Shown here one piece after another: positions 58,524-64,000 of a DNA stretch of 64,000 nt. This DNA is from Tragulus kanchil (Eukaryota; Chordata; Mammalia; Artiodactyla; Tragulidae). The position numbers and the translations under genes are program-made. Under the pieces are notes generated by a model. It ran no database searches, was not told the origin of the DNA, and saw only the letters and a list, made by a program, of their open reading frames with translations. How positions within the stretch are numbered: position 1 is the stretch's first letter; each line of letters starts with the position of its first letter. The stretch spans positions 100,742,794 through 100,806,793 of the forward strand of contig JAIOJX010000032.1 in assembly GCA_022376925.1 (NCBI GenBank), given 5' to 3'.

Positions 58524-59364
58524 CTTTACTCTTTCTTTACATGATGTTTTTTAAAATATCTAACAAACTATATTCTTCTTTAATCTCAAACTCTCATTGT
58601 TTTTAAGCATTATTCACATAACAGGAGTCTCTGTTTTTGCTGTATCCCTTGTTTGGGAAGAACATCTTCCATGTTCATGGTATTAATCTTCAATAAAGAT
58701 ATTAGATTAGAAATAGAATATGTCAGACCTCATTAGTGAAAGAGGACCTGGCTGTTATCTGATGCAAGCAGGCCATATAGCATAATGTTAACAAAAATTT
58801 GAGCTTTAAATCTATGTCTTGCCACTTAACATTTATGTAGTCTTGGACAAATTACTAACTTCTGCAGACCTCAGTTTCTACTTATGTAAAATGGGATATT
58901 GATAGTTCCTAACACATGCAATTTTGTTGTGAACAACAAATGAAATAATAAGTGTAAAGTGTTTAGTGCATTATCAACTGTTTCGAGAGTGTTCAGTAAA
59001 GTTTGCTTAACCGTTATATAACCTCCCACCCAGGACAGGGATTCATGTTCAGAATCTTAGTATCTTCAAAATCCTTTGATGGGGAGCACATTGCCTGGAG
59101 AGTCCAGTGTTTTTCTCTCTGGGGATGAATTTTATTCATTTAACGCATATGTATTGGGCATCACCATATACCAATTCCTATTATAGTGAGAATAAAGCAC
59201 TGTATAAAGTATGAAAAATATCTTACATGTGCCCACACATACATTTGTTTGTTTATTCCAAAGTCCTTGAAGTTGCACTGGAAAAAGAAATGTCTTCCTC
59301 ATTCTAGACTCCCAGTCGTCCATCCAAAACCTATTGATTGATAAAATGGATGCCATCTTTACTC

Positions 59365-59609
59365 CTTTTTTGAAAAATATTTATTTTCTTATTCACTTAT
59401 TTATTGGCCTGCATTTGGTCTTAGTTGAGGCACATAGGATCATCATCGCATCATACAGATCTTTTATCATGTTGCTTGGTCTGTCTAATTTTGGCACAAG
59501 GACTTAGTTGCTCAGAGGAATATGGGACCTTAGTTCCCCAACCAGAGATCCAGCCTGCACCCCCCAAATTGCAGAAGGATTCATAACCACTGGTCCACCA
59601 GGGAAATCC
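59365..59609 (-). mobile_element. CHR/tRNA-Glu-type SINE (J14 copy B)
   Basis: Duplicate of 58279-58523 at the 1086-bp offset. Confidence 0.85.
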
Positions 59610-59733
59610 CTTTACTCTTTCTTTACATGATGTTTTTTAAAATATCTAACAAACTATATTCTTCTTTAATCTCAAACTCTCATTGTTTTTAAGCATTATT
59701 CACATAACAGGAGTCTCTGTTTTTGCTGTATCC

Positions 59734-60840
59734 CTGTGGATATATTTTGTAATCCTCTTATTAGGAACTCAGTGTATTTCCAATAGCCATTTTTACTTCT
59801 AAGCCTCTCTGTATTGTGTATGAAATACAAGCAGCATTGTGTAGTGGAGCAATGCAGGCCTGGAGTCAGATTAGTGTGAGTTCAACCACTCTAATACAAG
59901 TCATTGAACAGCTTGGAGCCTTGATAGGCATGTCTGTAAAGCAAACGTAGCAATATTTCCTTCACTGCTTGTCACAAAGACTAAATGAGATAGATTATAT
60001 AAAGCCTTGGCACACACAGAAGATGATCATTGAGTCTTAGTTTCTTCATCCCTTGGCGTCTCCATTTCTTCTTAGCTCTGGGATATTAATACTTCATTAA
60101 TGAAATGACTCTTTGGAGTTTATCCTTTGTCATCACTCTCTCATGCAAACCAAGCTAGTCAGCATCCCTCTTGAATAAGCAGCTCCTATTTTTGTGCATG
60201 AGCAAAGCAGGTTATTCCCAGGGCAGCAGTCAGGCCTGGTTCCTTGTCAAGACTTAGCACAGTTGGCTCTTGGCTAATATTTTATTCATTAGCTATAAAT
60301 ATGAGTTTTCTGCTATTAAGAAGAGGCAGAGGATAGTCCTGAGTCAGGGAATCTCTGACTCAGACACTAACTCAGGGAGAAGCTCTTTATTCCAGGAGTG
60401 GAACAGATTCAGACAGTTTCTCATGTGAGGGTCTGTCGGTAGATCTCAGGAGTGCACCATATTCTCTAAACTTTTAATTTCGTATTTTCTTTTTGATGAT
60501 AGTCTTTAAAAAATATTAGGGGCCTATTTTTCAATGGTCTAGATGGCTTCCTTCAACCTAGTACTTTGGAACATGCTTTTGTGTTTGTGTTTCTGGTATT
60601 TCTACCCCATGCAGAGAGAGAAACACAAGTGTCTTCTAGGGCTGGGCAGATTACGTGACCATGTCTAGGACCTGTTTTATGACTGGCAAGAGTAGATCCC
60701 AGGCAATAAATGCCTTCCCTAAGGCATTCAAATAAAATGATGATAACCGAGAAGTGACATCATGGCCAAATAAGGTGCAGCTGTAGTACTTACTTGAATA
60801 GTGGTAAATGCTATGAAGAAAAAAATTATATATAAAATTT
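59734..60840. other. FYB2 intron 4 with a MIR
   Basis: A MIR lies at about 59830-60010 (TGTGTAGTGGAGCAATGCAG, GACTAAATGAGATAGATTAT). No exon or gene seen in the rest. Confidence 0.55.
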
Positions 60841-61025
60841 TAAAGGTTACACTCCACTTACAGTTATTACAAATATTGGATATTCCCTCTGCTGTATAAT
60901 ATATCCTTGTAGCCTGCCTTGCATCCTATAATTTGTACCTCCTACTTCCCCACCCATACATTGTCCGTCCCCCCCAACAACTGGTAACCCCTAGCTTGTT
61001 TTCTGTGTCTGTGAGTCTGCTTCTA
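60841..61025 (-). mobile_element. L1 3' UTR fragment, antisense
   Basis: ATATTCCCTCTGCTGTATAA, TAATTTGTACCTCCTACTTC and GGTAACCCCTAGCTTGTTTT. Confidence 0.8.
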
Positions 61026-61585
61026 TGAAGAAAAAATTTAAGCTATGTTAGGATAATAACATGGGATTGGAAATGAAACAAAAGAGGTATAGGACCATCA
61101 AGAAGAGCCTTTCTGGGTTGGTGACATTTGGGTTGAGACCTCAGTGATGAGGATCTTGTGATGCAAGGTCTAGAAGATGTTCTGAGAGAGGTGCACTCTC
61201 AAGGGAGAATCACCCTTGGTGAGTTTCAAGAACCAGAGAGGTAGGGAGCACAGTTAAACACAGTGCACTAGGGCAATAGTAGTAGTGATTCTTAGGAGCC
61301 ATGGAATGAGTTTGGATTTTGCTCTAAATGCATTGGGAAGCCAGAGGAGAGTTTTAATCTCCAGGCAAGGACATGAGCTGACATTTATTTGGGGAACATC
61401 AATCTGGATGCTGTATAAATAACATATGTAGTGGAGAAGCAGGTAGAAATAGGCCAACACCCTAGGAAGCCTGTATGACAACAATGAAATGATGGCAATA
61501 ATATTAGAAATAGCAGACAGCATTGATAGAGTGTCTGCTCTAAGTGTGTAAATGATTCCATTTGTGACAGTCTTTAAAAAGTAGA
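61026..61585. other. FYB2 intron 4, old repeat text
   Basis: Nothing gene-like. Text near 61085-61420 resembles a diverged old mammalian repeat. Confidence 0.4.
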
Positions 61586-61587
61586 GG

Positions 61588-61830
61588 GCTTCCCTGGTGG
61601 TCCAGTGGGTAAAGACACTGCCTTGCAGCGCAAGGGGCACTGGTTCGATCCCTGGCCTGGGAAGATCCCACGTGCCAAGGAGTGGCTGGACCAGTGTGTC
61701 CAATTATGAGCCGGCACTCTGGAGCACATGCGCCCAGAGCCAGTGCTCTGCAAGGGGAGAGGCCACTGCAATGGGAGGCCCACACATGCCAAAGAATAAA
61801 GATGGATGAAAATAAATAAATAAATAATAA
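61588..61830 (+). mobile_element. CHR-type SINE, sense
   Basis: GGGCTTCCCTGGTGGTCCAG, GGTTCGATCCCTGG, GGGAAGATCCCACGTGCCAA, CTCTGGAGCACATGCGCCCA, GCCAAAGAATAAAGATGGAT, then an (AAAT)n tail. Same subfamily as 50360-50691. Confidence 0.9.
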
Positions 61831-62319
61831 GCCAAAATGTAAAAGAGAATCATTAAAAGAAAGAAGTAGATACAAGTATTATAGATTTTATAAATGAGAA
61901 AATGGAGTCACAGGTTAAATAACTCAGCATGGCCACACTTCTCAGGTAAGACCTGGTGGTTGAAAGGCAACTGGTCATACAGAAGCATTCCAGGAAGCAG
62001 GAACAGCATCTGCAAAGTCCCTGATGTAGAAGAGTGGATTGCATCCTTGCAAAACAGAGAGGAGGCTAGAGTGGTTAAGAGTGTAGTGAGGGAGGAAGAG
62101 GGTCTCAGGAAGGAGTTTGGAGAGGTTGTTAGGGGTGAGAGCATACAGGCAAGGCTTCGAAGGCTTTGTTGTTAAATTAAAACCCAAAGCAGAATTGTGA
62201 CAAGGTCTATATTATCTTTTTAAAAGATCATCCTGGCTGCTGTGTGGAGAATAGACTGTTAGAAGGACCAGAGAAAGATGACAGTCAATGTTTTAAAGAA
62301 TTAATCAGAGTGACTATAT
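61831..62319. other. Non-coding, old dispersed repeat
   Basis: ATTCCAGGAAGCAGGAACAG to TCCTGGCTGCTGTGTGGAGA fits an old mammalian repeat that I cannot name. The overlapping open frames here are therefore not genes. Confidence 0.5.
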
Positions 62320-62478
62320 GCCACAGGGAACTCAACTTCGTGCTCTGTGGTGACCTGAATGGGAAGGAAATCCAAAAAAGAGGGAATGTATATTTACATA
62401 GAGCTGACTCACTTTGCTGTAGAGTAGAAACTAACAAAATTTTAAAGCAACTATGCTCCAATAAAAAATTAATGTTAA
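62320..62478 (+). mobile_element. L1 3' terminus, sense
   Basis: ACAGGGAACTCAACTTCGTG, GGAATGTATATTTACATAGA, TGACTCACTTTGCTGTA and ATGCTCCAATAAAAAATTAA. Confidence 0.85.
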
Positions 62479-62513
62479 AAAAGTCTATTCACTTGGTAGT
62501 CATAATAATAAAG

Positions 62514-64000
62514 GAAAATTACCAAGTTGAAAAGAAATAAAGAATAAGTGAGAGCTTGTGGAAAGGACATTGGAGGTAAGGATATTATAATCAGAACCAC
62601 ACATACAAAAGCACAGAGGCAGGAAACATCTTGGTGCTTTCAGAAACCACAGTAATTTGACATAATTAGAATGTACAGTGGAAGTCTGTATAGCATGTAA
62701 TAATAGTTCAACCAATGCTGGCCGATTTATAGAATGGACATAGATGATTCTTAGTTGGAGACTCAATTATATGCAGTCTGTTTTGTTCTTTTCCAAATTC
62801 TTGGGTGTAGCTCACCTTTGTGTCTACAAACCTTTGAAAGCAGGGAGAGAATCAAATACTTCTTTCTGATTAGCCACATAGTTGAAATTTGTTTAAATTG
62901 AATAGCACAGTAATATTTGAAAACAAAATCAAAAGAGTGTTATAAGGAGTTAAGAGCATAGACTTTTGGGATCAGATAGCCTTGGGTTTATATTTTGAGC
63001 TCCACACTAGCTGTGTGATCTTAGAAGAGTTATTTAATATCTCTGGGCCTTCTATTTCCTCACATGGGAAAATGGAGAAAGCAATAAATCCTACCAATTA
63101 GGGTTGCTGTGAGGACCGAGATAAAGATCTATAATTCCACAAAGTGCCCAGCAACACTGATAAATGGCAGTGATTTGTCGTGTGTTTGGAGTAGTAGGGC
63201 TTGCAGCAAGGTCTAGGGATGCAGGTAGCAGCTGGGTTCAGGAGTTCCATCTCCTAAGAAAACCTGCCAGGAACTCAGAGGGTGACCCTGCCCACTTCCT
63301 CAAACAAATACTCTCAGATATAATGGCCCACCTCAAAACGGACACCCTGAAATTCTAAATTCAGGTATTTTAAAGCTTTACCTTAATAATGAAAATAAGG
63401 ACTTGAGGTCATCTTTTATTCCTGCTGAGAAAGTTGCCACTGGATTATTGAGAAATTGCTTAGCGGTTGCATTAGTAGAAGTCAGGATGCTTTTAAAGAG
63501 TCATTCCTAAGTTCACCAGTGATTTTATTGATTCTGCCTTAACCTCAAAATACAGGTTAAATAATACTGTTGTTACGAGTGATAGTGTCAGACACAGAGA
63601 AGTATAGCAGCTGCCTTGTCACATGTTCCCCATGTACTGGATCAGCCTAACAATGTATCTGAAGAAAATTACCAAGTTGAAAAGAAATAAAGAATAAGTG
63701 AGAGCTTGTGGAAAGGACATTGGAGGTAAGGATATTATAATCAGAACCACACATACAAAAGCACAGAGGCAGGAAACATCTTGGTGCTTTCAGAAACCAC
63801 AGTAATTTGACATAATTAGAATGTACAGTGGAAGTCTGTATAGCATGTAATAATAGTTCAACCAATGCTGGCCGATTTATAGAATGGACATAGATGATTC
63901 TTAGTTGGAGACTCAATTATATGCAGTCTGTTTTGTTCTTTTCCAAATTCTTGGGTGTAGCTCACCTTTGTGTCTACAAACCTTTGAAAGCAGGGAGAGA
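62514..64000 (+). repeat. Tandem duplication J15 (62514-63663 / 63664-window end)
   Basis: Offset 1150 bp. The unit starts GAAAATTACCAAGTTG. Copy B is cut by the window end, so only about 337 bp of it are visible, all matching copy A. Confidence 0.93.
62940..63170 (+). repeat. MIR element
   Basis: AGTTAAGAGCATAGACTTTT, CTAGCTGTGTGATCTTAGAA, ATCTCTGGGCCTTCTATTTC and GGGTTGCTGTGAGGACCGAG give a clear MIR. Confidence 0.85.

Larger units (their letters stand above)
57561..59733 (+). repeat. Tandem duplication J14 (57561-58647 / 58648-59733)
   Basis: Unit 1087 bp starting CTTGTTTGGGAAGA. Four substitutions cluster in the first ~60 bp of copy B (AAGAACATC, AATAAAGATATTAG), unlike the other junctions where the end of copy A is affected. 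It overlaps J13, so 57561-57688 also occurs at 56403-56530 and from 58648. Confidence 0.96.

Noticed and set aside
1..64000. CRISPR-like or satellite array
   Set aside because: The direct repeats are unrelated to each other, about 1.1 kb long, mostly present twice, with no short repeat-spacer structure.

Overview
The window looks like genomic DNA of a pecoran ruminant. It is dense in tRNA-derived Bov-tA SINEs, CHR-type SINEs, a BovB (RTE) LINE remnant and many 5'-truncated L1 copies, all on a background of old mammalian repeats (MIR and L2). I cannot tell the species. There are no prokaryotic-style genes, and almost all open frames are accidental or lie in repeats.

The only host gene I recognise is FYB2 (C1orf168/ARAP, an ADAP-like adaptor of T-cell receptor signalling) on the + strand. 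Three coding exons are visible: exon 2 (about 42.2-44.0 kb), exon 3 (48.05/49.15 kb) and the 34-nt exon 4 (52.05/53.17 kb). Positions 1-42,229 would be intron 1 or 5' flank (exon 1 not found); 53.2-64 kb would be intron 4. A processed pseudogene of ribosomal protein L31 (30.65-31.05 kb, - strand) sits inside an antisense L1 that spans about 28.2-39.8 kb.

The dominant structural signal is a chain of 15 direct, head-to-tail duplications, each 1.06-1.20 kb long and nearly identical. New copies begin near 188, 2,175, 5,065, 11,761, 13,815, 19,795, 27,101, 33,357, 35,491, 42,859, 49,070, 52,245, 56,531, 58,648 and 63,664. They account for roughly 15 kb of the 64 kb. Junctions show 0-8 bp of microhomology, and the mismatches cluster near the junctions. 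Neighbouring duplications sometimes chain, so the shared part appears three times. The simplest reading is that 2-7 kb contigs or reads overlapping by about 1.1 kb were concatenated instead of merged, so the real locus is nearer 49 kb. A genuine duplication process cannot be excluded from sequence alone.

The duplications break the FYB2 gene model. Exon 2 copy A has lost its 3' end and donor, and copy B has a 1-nt deletion with a premature stop. Exon 3 is duplicated in phase and exon 4 out of phase. I see no credible new multi-gene system here.
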